From Heliocidaris tuberculata (lineage: Eukaryota > Echinodermata > Echinoidea > Camarodonta > Echinometridae): a stretch of DNA of 64,000 nucleotides. The stretch is taken from the NCBI GenBank assembly GCA_025618425.1, contig CM046832.1:26750974-26814973 (forward strand). Direction: 5' to 3'. Of the stretch, positions 52,801-61,339 are shown one piece after another. Positions within the stretch are counted from its first letter, which is position 1, and every line of letters begins with the position of its first letter. A program made the translations under genes and the position numbers. The notes beneath the pieces were generated by a model. The model saw nothing but the letters and a program-made list of their open reading frames with translations. It ran no database searches and was not told the origin of the DNA.

Positions 52801-55800
52801 AATCTCCCCTACGGAGAGACAAGTAAACTAAAAAAATCAGTGGGCAAGATTCATCCATTTACGGTGAACCTTGCAAACCACTTTCGGAGTTTGCTAAACT
52901 CTTCCTCTTTCAGCTCATCCAACATTGACCACTTCAACGATCGGAAGGTGGAAAAATGTCAGTAATATTAAAGATTTCCCGTAACAGACGGTTATTTCTG
53001 TCTAAGCATTGCACTGCCTTCAGTGCCTTGTACTCCGTTCATCTGCAGCACATTATGTGCCAATCTCACTGTCTTTGACTTTTTAAAGCTAATTGCACAG
53101 TGAAAGCTGCATGTAAAAGGTAAGTAAATCCAAAGCGGTGCCGTAATTATAATTTTTTTCACATTTCTCATGATCCAATCGTTGAAGTGGTCTGATGAGC
53201 TGAAAGAGTAAGATTTTAGTACTATTTTTAGCAAACTCTGAAGGTGGTTTGCAAGGTCACCGTACGTGGAATTGGATGAATCTTGCCCACTGATTTTTTG
53301 TTTACTTGTCTCTCCATAGGGAAGATTGCCTCCCGTGTATGGCTTGATCAGCGTTGCCAGGTTCAAAATGTTAAATTATCGTATCCGAACTCAAAATTAT
53401 CGTTTTTTAGAGAAAATTATTGTACACATATAGTCAGCTGACTCTGTATCTCACAGGAAAATGAGAAAGTACCAACTGTAGACCTATATCCATATGAAAA
53501 AAAATGTCCGAGCTGAAGGCAAGATACGATCCCGCAAAATTCACGATCAGCAAACTATGCTAGTACCATGCGATATTAAAGCTCTACACTTGAGTCATAC
53601 TTGACGTATGGCGTAAAAGCATAACTCCGTGGGTGAAAATTACAAGTGAAGTAAAAATGTACGCTTCCTATGTGTTTGGAAATTTATTTTTTTTAGAGAC
53701 AATGGCATGGGTACCAAAAAGGGTCAAAATAGGGCCTAGTCTACACTGTCTACTAGTAGTACGCCACTCACATTTATTGGAGATAACCTATCTTCTTAAA
53801 TTGCAAAAATATAAAATTATCGTACATTTTACCTTTTTTGGAATTACTGATCGTACATCGTACAGACAGTAGAGGTGCACGGCCGATATCGGAGACTCTC
53901 TCCCATTTGGGAGATTGTCTCTGTTATCAGAGACTTCTATAAATATTTTTGGTAGCCGATGTGGGAGACAGTCTCCCATTTTGGAGATCGATTTTCTTTG
54001 TTTACATTTGCGGCAAAGGGATTACCTCGGTGCAAAATGAAAATGCGATAAGCAGATTCCTCATGAAAAATTACCCCTTTTGACCGTCTACTTCAAAGAT
54101 TCACCGTCTACTTTTGTTTTCATAACATTTTTTGTTATGACCCACACACAAAACAAATTGGTTTCTGACCTCAGTCAGGCAAAAATTTGGCTGGGATAAA
54201 CTGCCTTGTTGTTGGTGTTGTTTCTTTTATCCTTTTGTAAGCTAAGTATCCAATATGAGAGACAGTCTCCCAAATGGGAGAGAGTCTCCGATATCGGCCG
54301 TGCGCCTCTACTGACAGAGGGCCAAATTATCGTACAAACACGATAATTATCGTACACCTGGCAACGCTGGACTTGATGATGTTCAAAGTCATATTTCATA
54401 AAACGGTTGGCATCACTAGCTGTACGAGCTCTGTGGCTTATCAGTCTGGTACTGGCCACAGAGCTGTACAGCCCATGCCATTATGGTGCTTGGAGGCAGG
54501 TGTAAACACAGAAATACTATGCCTCATAATCACCCATTCCCACGCACGGTGAACCTTGCAAACCACCCTCGGTGTTTGCTAAGGTGGTTCTGGTCATATA
54601 CGCGTTGTGCGTCACTGTTCATTTATCCAATGTGTAGACGGTGAGAAGTCCACTGATTATATGCCATGCATGGACTTCACAATCCCACCATCTCGCTCGC
54701 ACGCGCGGGATCATAGACGCACTCAACTCCACGTAAAGTTCAGTGGATAGAGGCATGCACACGTGTTTCGGAACCATTCGGTTCCACTTGAGATTACGTA
54801 GCCTGCTGAATGTGCAGCCTGCTGTAATAGTCCTAACCAAAACATAATAAATATCAAGGTAAAAATGGAACATCACTTACCAACACGTTGCCTTGGGTCT
54901 ACTCTTGAATTTGATGTAAAGTTTCTGCACCCCGGTATTGAAAAAGCTGAATTTTGGAGCTTGAAAGTCGTTTGCCGTGACTGGGCTGAGGAAACAGTTG
55001 ATTGTACCGTTTTTATGTATTTTGCTGCCCTCTTGTGCCCGATATAGAAGATTACTTTTGGGGGTTCCGTGGTATGAGCCGCCGTTTGTAAATTTATCAT
55101 TTAGACAATTTTTTTGTATATATAATTCAATAATTTACCTTGTCAAATAATTATTCGTATGAAAATGTCATAGAATGAGTACAGGTATTTATGAATAATA
55201 ATTTTCATGTTTTTAATTATTTATAAATGATGATTTAACAATATCCATTATTTATATTTATCTATTTTGCTTTCAAGTATAAATGATTTCAAAATATTTA
55301 TTTATGTGGGGGGGGGATTCACTTATCACGATTTATAAATAACAATTGTCACAATATCCAATATCTTTGCTTGACACTCTATCCCTTAAAAGGGAATCGG
55401 TAACTTTGTGGAGGCTTGATTTAATAAATTTAATTTTTATATCTGTCTTGTATAATGATGTTCAGAAGGATGAATAAATAGCCAGGCATAGAAAGGTTTT
55501 CAGATATACAATGTTATTATTAAGAAAAAGTGTGATAAGCTTAAATCAACAGATAAATTGCTCAGGCACATTAAACAAGAGCATTACGAATACATAAGTA
55601 AAAAAATCCCATCAAATATCATGCTTAGTTACAACAATAGTTTATTTACAGATCCACAAATTTTTCAGCCTCTCCCTCTCCCTTTATCAATTAAGTGGAA
55701 AAACATATGATATACAGTTTCTTTAAAAAATATAACTTCACAAACGGCGCCTCATAACGACAAGGGTCGGCAGTATTTTTTCCCCGTCCGATTTTCCTAT

Positions 55801-58492
55801 CACGGCCACCATACCACCGACAATGCTCCGATAGTAGAGACGACTTGCTTTGGAAGGTGGTAAGATTTGTCTTTTTTATCATTATGTTTGAAAAATTAAT
55901 GATAATTTTACCAGCTAGACCTAGCTTCAATACCTAGTCACCCCTCCGGAGTAAATAATTTACTTCATGGTGAGGTAAAAGAGCGTGAGTTAGGTGAAAC
56001 TTAGTTTCAACGTACCCGTATTGTAAGAGGAGTACGAGGTTATAATCATAACCTAGTACATTGGATGAGTGGAAGCATGCAGTGACGCACAACGCTTAGT
56101 TGTTTGAACGAAATAACTAAATACGTCCACATCACAGACTCTAAGCTAGACTAGTGCCGACTCGGGACAGTTGCGTCATCGTTTCTCATGCAAATAACAA
56201 TTGACTGACTACATGTGCAAGGTAAGAAAAACCTTTATCCGTCCTGCCGAAACTGTGTAGATATAATCTTTTTTGGTATTGCGATTGCTAATTTTTCTGG
56301 TCGAATATGACTAGAACCACCTGAGCAAACACTGAGGGTGGTTTGCAAGGTTCACCGTGCGTGGGAATGGGTGATTATTAGCTATACGAGCTCTGTGGCT
56401 TATCAATCTGGTACTGGCCACAGAGCTATACAGCCCATGCCTATACTGTGTGTGGAGGAGGATATCAACCAAAAAATCTAGATCTAAATATCACCATTTC
56501 CCACATACTGTGAGCCATGCAAACCACCCTCGGAGTTTGCTAAAGGGGTTACCTTCCAGGATCAACTAAGATTGTAAAAATTGAATGAATAAAAAAGAAA
56601 AAAAGCCACAAAATCGGCAGGTGTGATCGGGTTTTTTTTACCTTTCATATGTAACTTGTATATATGGGACTACACCAATCTTTATCTTGCATGTGTAGTC
56701 CCATATATACAAGTTACAAGTGCAAGGTAAAAAAACCCCGATCACACCTGCCGATTTTGTGGCTTTTTTTCTTTTTTATTCATTCAATTTTTACAATCTT
56801 AGTTGATCCTGGAAGGTAACCCCTTTAGCAAACTCCGAGGGTGGTTTGCATGGCTCACAGTATGTGGGAAATGGTGATATTTAGATCTAGATTTTTTGGT
56901 TGATATCCTCCTCCACACACAGTATAGGCATGGGCTGTATAGCTCTGTGGCCAGTACCAGGGGGTCGTTTCATCAAATCAACTCCATGACAGTCATAACT
57001 TTGTCGGCGATCTACGGAAATGTCATGGACTTGACAAACTGTTTCACGAAGACATGATAAACGACAACTCAATGATATCGATACTCATCGGCTAAAAAAC
57101 ATAGTCTATATCACAGTCCATTGGATTTATCGTCAATTACCCAAACAGACTTTGAGGCTCAGTTTTCTCCAAATTGTTCCAAAATGTCAAAAAAGGCAGC
57201 GAAAATTAATACTGGTGATACAAACATCCCGTTTACATGAAAAGATGTGTTACTTATGGCATCTTAGAATTTATAAAATTGAGAAAACTTGAGGATGCAT
57301 TTGCGATGTACGAATCTAGATTTGTAAATAAGAGGATACCGTAATTGACTAATTATGGAAAGAAGACCCAAATCGTGTACACTTTAGAGAAAATGATTAA
57401 ATAAAGATATTTTATGACCCAATTCTTAATATTCAGTTATAAAAAATACATTTAATATTGTTTATATCAAAGTATTGCGTGAAAAAGGAAAAATAAAGGT
57501 AAAATACATACATGATAAATTGTCGTCGTTTAAATTGGTCTGTATATACAGACTGTTCCGTTTTAGACGCTTTTTCTATGGTAGACCGATGTGGGTATTT
57601 TTAATATTAATCTCACATACGTGTTGGGGGTCAAGAAGTCATAAAAACATATTGTCCGTCTGTAAAATATTATAATAAAAACATTAGTAAAACTATTTGA
57701 TAAAAAGAATGATAAAGAAATGTGCTTGGAGATCAGGAAATAATTTTCTCTTAACTTACATTTTTCATTTTTTCGCAGCCCATACACTAACTAAAAGCTG
57801 GCTTGTGATGGCGTTCTAAAAAGATATGACAGGTTTGGAGTACCGACAAGTCACTTGTCAGGGAAGTTGTCGCTGATCTTCGCAAATACGGCTTTGTGAA
57901 ACGGTTAGCGGACAAGTTGAGCGACAGCGTCGAGATGTCGCTGATCTTGTCGTTATGACGGTTTGATGAAACGACCCCCAGATTGATAAGCCACAGAGCT
58001 CGTATAGCTAGGTGATTATGAGGCATAGTATTTCTGTGTTTACACCTGCCTCCAAGCGCATAATGGCATGGGCTGTATAGCTCTGTGGCCAGTACCAGAT
58101 TGATGAGCATCATGAGCCACAGAGCTCGTACAGCTAGATTGATAAGCCACACAGAGCTCGTCTTGATCTTGATCTTGATCTTGATAAATACGGCTCAACA
58201 CTCCTAGTGGAGTAAAACGAGTCGGGTGGGTGTGCGCAAAAATAATGAAATACTATTACTGATAATGCTGTTGTACAGCTAAGCATCACCATGAATCACT
58301 CACCTTGACAATATCCTGGACAGGGAGCTCAAATACGATTCGTCCTCTGAATTTCTTGACAGTTCTGGAGCGGGAGCTGGAACCCAGTTTCTCTACGCAT
58401 TCTTGGTTCGCTAAGTGCTCAAAACCCGAATTTACAGTAGCACATACTGTAGCAATATTCATTTCATCTGGTATGCCTCTTTCATCCATCAC
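37614..58492 (-). CDS. THUMPD3: THUMPD3: tRNA (guanine-N2)-methyltransferase, complete (9 exons)
   Basis: Exons in transcript order: 58492-58304, 50945-50868, 45985-45351, 44304-44235, 43359-43238, 42410-42323, 39859-39846, 38552-38429, 37835-37614. All junctions are GT/AG and phases agree: 1542 nt, 513 residues plus TGA, close to the roughly 500 of vertebrate THUMPD3. Domains: N-terminal region (1-89), low-complexity linker with 20-residue repeats (about 110-175), THUMP domain (about 178-285), then a Rossmann methyltransferase with motif I DPMCGVGG at 313-320, motif IV TDLPFG at 392-397, and C-terminal IFINHGGLKACVYLL. Known role of the family: with TRMT112 as activating partner it methylates guanosine at positions 6 and 7 of tRNA acceptor stems. 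The only in-window expression clue is a CRE-like site just upstream of the ATG. Confidence 0.95.
37850..38140 (+). repeat. Purine-rich (GA)n low-complexity tract
   Basis: About 290 bp of GAGAGGGA-type sequence in THUMPD3 intron 8, pyrimidine-rich on the transcribed strand upstream of the exon 9 acceptor. It produces long spurious frames on both strands. Confidence 0.9.
38429..38552 (-). CDS. THUMPD3: THUMPD3 exon 8
   Basis: 124 nt, LGNRRNNWSLYHKCLEEMAR then VCCPGTGRAVLLTQDKKCMVQ. GRAVLLTQD is a strongly conserved strand of the family. The acceptor is TCTCTTGAAG. The donor GTCGGT is weak but gives the right phase and length to the next exon. Confidence 0.92.
38597..38703. mobile_element. Harbinger-like MITE with CAG target duplication
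   Basis: GGCCCATATTCATAAAACC and its inverse GGTTTTATGAATATGGGCC, CAG on both sides (38594-38596 and 38704-38706). It lies only 44 bp upstream of the acceptor of THUMPD3 exon 8. Confidence 0.85.
39247..39585 (+). mobile_element. Interspersed 360-bp MITE, copy 3
   Basis: From AGAGAAGGGTGAGTTCTGG to ACTAGAACTCAATTTTATC in THUMPD3 intron 7. The GGCCGAACAT block is deleted. Confidence 0.75.
39846..39859 (-). CDS. THUMPD3: THUMPD3 exon 7: 14-nt micro-exon
   Basis: CCATTTGGAAAGAG between AACCAG and GTGAGT codes for PFGK plus two bases of Arg. It completes TDLPFGKR and restores phase between exons 6 and 8, which otherwise do not join in frame. The position, phase and residues all agree with the family, so the call is firm despite its size. 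Confidence 0.9.
40069..40319. mobile_element. Possible AACCCCTT MITE
   Basis: Left AACCCCTTCCATGTCGTGGG, right CACAGAAAGGGTTAA. A related left end (AACCCCTTCCGTGCTGTGGG) occurs at 36120. The inside contains an open frame without recognisable homology, which I treat as chance. Confidence 0.5.
41701..42248. mobile_element. Tc1/mariner-like non-autonomous element
   Basis: 548 bp flanked by TA. The ends CAGTTAACAACACAATTATT and AATAATTGTGTTGTTAACTG are exact inverted repeats that continue to about 27 bp (CATACCC). TA duplication and CAGT ends are typical of Tc1/mariner. No transposase frame. Confidence 0.85.
42323..42410 (-). CDS. THUMPD3: THUMPD3 exon 6
   Basis: 88 nt, PDIENDVLQWDVTNLPLKSS then SVDVFVTDL. 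It ends exactly inside motif IV; the next residues P-F-G come from a 14-nt exon. Acceptor TTTGACAG, donor GTGAGT. Confidence 0.93.
43238..43359 (-). CDS. THUMPD3: THUMPD3 exon 5
   Basis: 122 nt, GLIDWKSCYVVAGDSNDVAV continuing ERTKANLDSLAEKRKGKHIT. AGDSN is the acidic motif after the second strand, expected to contact the SAM ribose. Acceptor TTCACATTGCAG, donor GTAAGA. Confidence 0.93.
43979..44050 (+). repeat. Degenerate TTAGGG-type tract
   Basis: GGTTAGGGTTAGGGATAAGG and following GTTAGG/GTTGGG units in THUMPD3 intron 4. Confidence 0.7.
44235..44304 (-). CDS. THUMPD3: THUMPD3 exon 4: SAM-binding motif I
   Basis: Seventy nt coding (R)MAQPKPGEVIIDPMCGVGGI then PLE. DPMCG.GG.P is the S-adenosylmethionine-binding loop of this methyltransferase family. 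Acceptor CTTTACAG, donor GTAAGC. Confidence 0.95.
44537..45150. mobile_element. hAT-like element with perfect 8-bp target duplication
   Basis: Ends TAGGCCTGAGTC and GACTCAGGCCTA, flanked on both sides by ATTTGTAA (44529-44536, 45151-45158). The inside is rich in ACCGG/CCGGT. The right end is present twice (44870-44938 and 45085-45150). It lies in THUMPD3 intron 3 and has no ORF. Confidence 0.8.
45351..45985 (-). CDS. THUMPD3: THUMPD3 exon 3: linker repeats and THUMP domain
   Basis: 635 nt, phases 0 to 2. After KLALDTWRQFTKSEL comes a linker with three to four 20-residue repeats of SPGE(M/V)xPSGQE type, then FRVTCTRTGEKHNF, which begins the RNA-binding THUMP domain, and ESLHRRNITHFGITTLKSTI at its junction with the methyltransferase. 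Acceptor TTATTTCAG, donor GTTAGT. Confidence 0.95.
45621..45830 (-). repeat. In-frame 60-bp minisatellite in THUMPD3 exon 3
   Basis: About 3.5 copies with a period of exactly 60 bp (for example TCTCTTGTCCAGAAGGA at 45691 and 45751 on the + strand). The period is a multiple of three, so each unit adds 20 residues without a frameshift. Confidence 0.9.
46268..46787 (+). mobile_element. Interspersed 360-bp MITE, copy 4, interrupted
   Basis: Contains the ATGTCC(C/T)(C/G)TGAAAA and GGCCGAACATTCATGCCACA landmarks. The end CATGACCAG..AACTCAACTTTAT is split by the Harbinger-like element 46624-46767, so that element is the younger. Confidence 0.8.
46624..46767. mobile_element. Harbinger-like MITE nested in an older MITE
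   Basis: GGCCCTCTTGCATAAAAAG and its inverse at the right end. CAG on the left, ATG on the right, so the duplication is not intact. Near-identical arms to 14749-14893. Confidence 0.8.
47098..47246 (+). repeat. (AAC)(AAT)(GAA)(GAG) compound microsatellite
   Basis: About 24 GAA units preceded by AAC/AAT and followed by GAT and GAG units, inside the 3' UTR of the LINE. Long homopolymer-residue frames on both strands here are not genes. Confidence 0.95.
47354..48859 (-). CDS. Reverse transcriptase fragment of LINE
   Basis: 501 codons from the first ATG; the open frame extends to 48997 (about 547 codons), adding ENSFELSPISEQFVFN and SKSTGLDM upstream of the ATG. Motifs in order: NYRPISVLS, SGFR, LLDLQKAFDTVNH, GVPQGSILGPILF, YADDS (catalytic), KSVKYLG-type thumb start (ESVKYLGIEL), and a C-terminal region ending WNTLPNYIKEIENFALFKRK. 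Retrotransposon protein that copies RNA into DNA. No internal stop, so insertion is fairly recent, but without endonuclease it cannot be an autonomous element. Confidence 0.92.
   Translation of the reverse strand: MIPAKFLKDGAKVLYKPLSYLMNLSILTSTFPEDMKIAKVTPLYKKKDKTDVTNYRPISVLSVASKILEKSVCVQIEKYFKENDIIYEFQSGFRHDYSTETCLIHLTDYLRTETSQGRFVGMVLLDLQKAFDTVNHGVLLKKLEIMGFNKASLEWFRSYLSNRHQVVAIHDIRSKLMPITCGVPQGSILGPILFTSYINDMCICIKDCKLLLYADDSVLLYSNPNPKFLEEKLSEQLSTCVDWMTDNKLSLHLGKTESILFCSKSSSKKSFEFKVTHNNQVIQRKESVKYLGIELASAISFSSLVESVVKKANSRLKFLYRYQNCLNLKARRILCFALIQCLFDYANPVWYSNINKLEQKKLKIIQNKMVRFINCSGPRTHVGYSELSKAGFLEVNQRSKQLVLHHVHKIYHTRSNHYTRSNFNLVTDLHNYDTRSSRFNFNLPERVGSIENSFYYIAIKHWNTLPNYIKEIENFALFKRKLREYLSLESQRREANDMVYD
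49746..49864 (+). repeat. Tandem repeat, period about 55 bp
   Basis: Two and a half copies of TATCTCATGGTTTG followed by CAAAAGTA(T/C)C(T/C)GGATGACCGTGCAA in THUMPD3 intron 2. Confidence 0.8.
50076..50211. mobile_element. Short palindromic MITE (AATATTGAATGGC)
   Basis: Ends AATATTGAATGGCTTTTC and CTCAAGGCCATTCAATATT, inner GATATATC arms. About 135 bp, non-coding. Confidence 0.7.
50868..50945 (-). CDS. THUMPD3: THUMPD3 exon 2
   Basis: Twenty-six codons, ATQLRSVDNLSVVVNHIKDV then DLRQEK, between TTATTTCAG and GTGAGA. The LRSVDNL..VV motif is characteristic of THUMPD3. It is separated from exon 1 by 7.4 kb that contains the nested foldback region. Confidence 0.92.
51200..51935 (+). repeat. Degenerate tandem repeat array (GGGGTGCTGCCCCT units)
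   Basis: GGGGTGCTGCCCCT recurs at about 51221, 51388 and 51686, and the block CCTAAGGATGATTCCTACC recurs four times (about 51460 to 51905), with poly-C runs between. It lies in THUMPD3 intron 1. Confidence 0.75.
53349..54369. mobile_element. hAT-like element with CAGCGTTGCCAGG ends
   Basis: 1021 bp with ends CAGCGTTGCCAGGT and ACCTGGCAACGCTG, flanked by GGCTTGAT and GACTTGAT (8-bp duplication with one mismatch). Subterminal AAATTATCGTA blocks are inverted. An empty-site relative (GGCTTGATGTTCAATGTC) is at about 52676-52693. It contains a younger palindrome at 53870-54310. Confidence 0.75.
53870..54310. mobile_element. TAGAGGTGCAC palindromic MITE nested in hAT-like element
   Basis: The left end TAGAGGTGCACGGCCGATAT and right end ATATCGGCCGTGCGCCTCTA are inverted, followed by inverted GGGAGA/TCTCCC blocks repeated inside. 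The target duplication is imperfect. 441 bp, no ORF. Confidence 0.8.
55388..55522 (+). mobile_element. One-ended copy of the 9983-10331 MITE
   Basis: Matches GGTAACTTTGTGGAGGCTTG and TCTTGTATAATGATGTTCAG with following AGGAT..ATAAATAGCCAGGCATAG of the intact element. The other end is not present. Confidence 0.75.
56379..58010. mobile_element. Foldback element with perfect 9-bp target duplication
   Basis: Ends TAGCTATACGAGCTCTGTGG and CCACAGAGCTCGTATAGCTA, flanked by GGTGATTAT on both sides (56370-56378, 58011-58019). The arms of about 300 bp are almost identical inverted repeats that meet near 56683. The right arm is split by the Harbinger-like insertion 56961-57978. The 9-bp duplication fits Mutator-like or Drosophila FB-type foldback elements. 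No transposase frame. Confidence 0.85.
56961..57978. mobile_element. Harbinger-like 1-kb element with CAG target duplication
   Basis: Ends GGGGTCGTTTCATCAAA and TTTGATGAAACGACCCC, CAG on both sides (56958-56960, 57979-57981). The uninterrupted sequence CCAGTACCAGATTGAT, present at about 58090, is the empty site. The inside is AT-rich and has no transposase-like frame. Confidence 0.85.
58163..58187 (+). repeat. (TTGATC)4 hexanucleotide repeat
   Basis: Four CTTGAT units at the edge of the foldback cluster, about 120 bp from THUMPD3 exon 1. Confidence 0.85.
58304..58492 (-). CDS. THUMPD3: THUMPD3 exon 1
   Basis: Sixty-three codons starting MMDERGIPDEMNIATVCATV and containing GFEHLANQECVEKLGSSS, the N-terminal signature of THUMPD3. 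The donor is GTGAGT, phase 0. Two adjacent ATG codons start it; the first (58490-58492) is used here. Start choice is by length and lack of an upstream alternative, and not proven. Confidence 0.92.
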
Positions 58493-58503
58493 TGATCCGT
58501 TTT

Positions 58504-58511
58504 TGACGTCA
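58504..58511. promoter_or_regulatory. CRE-type palindrome TGACGTCA upstream of THUMPD3
   Basis: Perfect CREB/ATF consensus 12 bp upstream of the first THUMPD3 ATG, inside a locally GC-rich stretch (58500-58600). It could be a core promoter site if transcription starts close to the ATG, or simply 5' UTR. Confidence 0.4.
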
Positions 58512-59501
58512 AACTCTCGGCCGGCGCGGCGTCATGAAGCAGCCTCCAAAACTGTCGTCGTCGTGTGCAGCATGTGTCGAGTGTGCACTGATTGCGTAAC
58601 AGAGTATGGATGTGTTCAAGAGGAAATAAACAAGGAAAAAGCTTCAGATCTAGCCCTGCGTTCAATCGATGGTTCAATCATGGACCTATACTAGTAGATC
58701 CATGGTTCAATCGAACATGAAAATATTTTTGATATTTTGTTGCGGGCCACTAGGCATCACTCAAATGTGCCAGTGGCCCTAAGGGTGGTCGAAAATTGTC
58801 AAATACCATAAACATTTCTTATTCCTCTTTTGATGTAATTAATATATCATTTTTTTTAAATCTTACGTGGTATAGCATTCATAAGGGGGGCCATTTGCCA
58901 CCGAGCGAATTGGGTGAGCAAAAAAAGAAATGAAACTTTTATTTGCATCAATAAAAAGTGACTGTGTATCATATATCGTCCTGTATCATAAAAAAAGGGG
59001 GGAACTAAACAACTCATTGCTTTTTACTTGATATTTTTGCTGGGCCGCATCTTTGTTAGTTATTGGTTCCTTTCACCAGTTTTGTCAGTTTATCTCACAT
59101 CTTGTCTGTATTTTCATGGCATTTCAAATCTACCGAAGAAAAACATTATTGGGGATCCCCCTGCCCCTTGCTATGCTAATGTCCTCCCCCCCCCCCTCCC
59201 CATAGCATCCCCGAAGTGCCTGGTCCTTGAAATAAATGACTATACATACTCCAAATTAGTTGACCATCATATTTATCACTGCATGTAATTTTTTTCTTAA
59301 ATTCATAAATTATGACATGATTCGGATAGCATGAGTTCGTAAAGCGAATGGTATTTCTCAACTATATATCGACTTCATAATCTGTTGAAATGTAAAATAA
59401 TGATAATACATAACATTGAGGGAATGAAGCAAGTGAGGCCCTCTCTCAAAAGAAAAGAAAAATGAGCCCGACCCTGACATGGGTTGGTGAAGGCCAATAT
59501 G

Positions 59502-59658
59502 GGCCCCGTTGCATAAAGCTTACCATTAATGGTAACTCAGCTTTCAATGGCAACTACCATGGTAACATCACTCAACAGCCAATCAAAATCAAGGTTTCCA
59601 TGGGAGTTACCATTGATGGCAAAGTTACCGTTAATGGTAAGTTTTATGCAACGGGGCC
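59502..59658. mobile_element. Harbinger-like MITE with ATG target duplication
   Basis: GGCCCCGTTGCATAAAGCTT and AGTTTTATGCAACGGGGCC, ATG on both sides (59499-59501, 59659-59661). Inner ACCATTAATGGTAAC palindromes. Sister of 36673-36828. Confidence 0.85.
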
Positions 59659-59944
59659 ATGATATCATAATTATTCTTACTTTTGCATACAACTTGAAAT
59701 ATGATGAGTTGCCACCCGGCCCCCCCCCCCCTTCCCGTCCGGTGATGATTCCGCCCATCCTCATGCTTTTATCAGAGTCAATCTGGATACACCACTGATC
59801 TAAACTCATAAATAATACATCTCTTAAGCTTATCCTGACTTTTCTCATGTATTATGCTTTTGTCATGATTAAACCAGCTGATCTCATTTGGTGCGGAAAA
59901 TGGTAGTTCTAGGCCTCTCAATATTCTCATGAGTTGGTACATTA

Positions 59945-60250
59945 ATTAAAGTGAAATCCAACCCTAATGGCAAATTGTTCTAAACGAAAGCGGAAAATTA
60001 GAGAAGCAGAGTGTTGAAAGTTTGAACGAAATCGGACAAGCAATAAGAAAGTTATGAATTTTGGAAAGTTGTAATCCCTGTTAGGAATTTCAAATTGGCC
60101 GAATCGGTAATGTCCGCACTATGATCGATGTAGTGGCGGACACTCTCCCCATTTGCCCCAACACACAACATGACTAAATTTCCCTTTTTTCAAAATGTAT
60201 TGCTCATTAGGATCTTTTTCTTTTATGAGGACCTATAACAATATGCTATC
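59945..60250. mobile_element. Half copy of the 36980-37581 palindromic family
   Basis: Contains GTGAAATCCAACCCTAATGG and GAAAGTTTGAACGAAATCGG plus TAAGAAAGTTATGAATTTTG, matching one arm and the centre of the intact element. Confidence 0.75.
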
Positions 60251-61339
60251 TACTATTAAGTAGTGCCGCGATGGTGGATAGTGGATACACACCAAAGACT
60301 TTTAAGACCTAGCCTCTCCCACAAATTACAACGAATCGCTCATACTTTTCGGTCATATGTTACATTTTCATCAATTTTAGAACATGGCGTTAACCTCAAC
60401 ACTATCTGCGGGGGAGGTGAAAATTACATTAATAGATGTATTGACAAAATAAGCGACGTGATCTCGCATCAATATCAGGAATTGAATATCTTAAGCCAGA
60501 TTGTACTTTAAGACCTATAATATAGTGGAACTTTGACATCATTCGGGTGTTTATACCCAATAACAGGTGTTTTCAATCACCCAGAATGGACTATAGTTTT
60601 ATGACCAACAGGCTTTGTGATTGTAATGCTCTGCATTTTCCACCCATCGTCTCATAATTATGGTAATTTCCCTCACCCGAAGACTCTCGGAGAGACCAAG
60701 GGGTATTTCTTGACTGGACAAAGTCATGTAGCCGATTGTAGGTTTGCTGAGTGCCAGACTCGACCGTACACCCATCCATCAAGTCTGGTCAGTGGCGTAA
60801 TGAGCCAAAAATTTTGAGGGGGGGGGGGCTGAGCCAGCAAGAATTGAAGAATTTTCTAAAGGAAATAAATACTATACTCGTATAAAAATCATTTGAATGG
60901 AGGGGGGGGGGGGGAGAAATCTTTGCACTTTGCTGTACCACGAAAATGTTGCGACCGAGCCAGATTTTTAAAAACATTTTGTAGTTTGAAACTTTTCATT
61001 TCAGACCACTTTTATGCACACAAGTATAATAAACAAAGTCTAAGCTTAATATCCTTTTTCCTTTCTCTTATGGGGATAGGCAGCTTAAAATCATCGTTAA
61101 TTTTTAACGACTTTCATTTTCGGGGGACGATTCCTCTCTGCATAGGCTATGCAATACCTGTTTATAGATTTTCTTTAAAATAAAGTTTAAGTGTATTAAA
61201 CGAGGGAGTGGAGAGACCGACTGAAAGGATTTTCTATTTCGAATAATAGTGAAAGTTGCATTCTAGAGCACTTCGGAGCCTGAGTAGTGAGCTGCAGAGG
61301 CGGCGCTCTGGGGGGGGGGGGGGCAGGGGGCAGGGGGAC

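Larger units (their letters stand above)
52520..58165. repeat. Nested foldback-element cluster in THUMPD3 intron 1
   Basis: Nearly all of this interval is made of inverted repeats. A block (A)CCTTGCAAACCACCCTCGG with neighbours recurs in both orientations at about 52866, 53245, 54549, 56325, 56511 and 56835. A second block, GAGCTCTGTGGCTTATCA with CTGGTACTGGCCACAGAGCT, recurs at 54426, 56389, 56935 and in inverse at 57990-58150. Dissected elements are given in separate entries. No credible gene lies inside. Confidence 0.8.

Noticed and set aside
52520..58165. A hidden gene or new system in the inverted-repeat cluster
   Set aside because: All long frames cross palindromes and have no recognisable domains. 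The structure is fully explained by nested non-autonomous elements.
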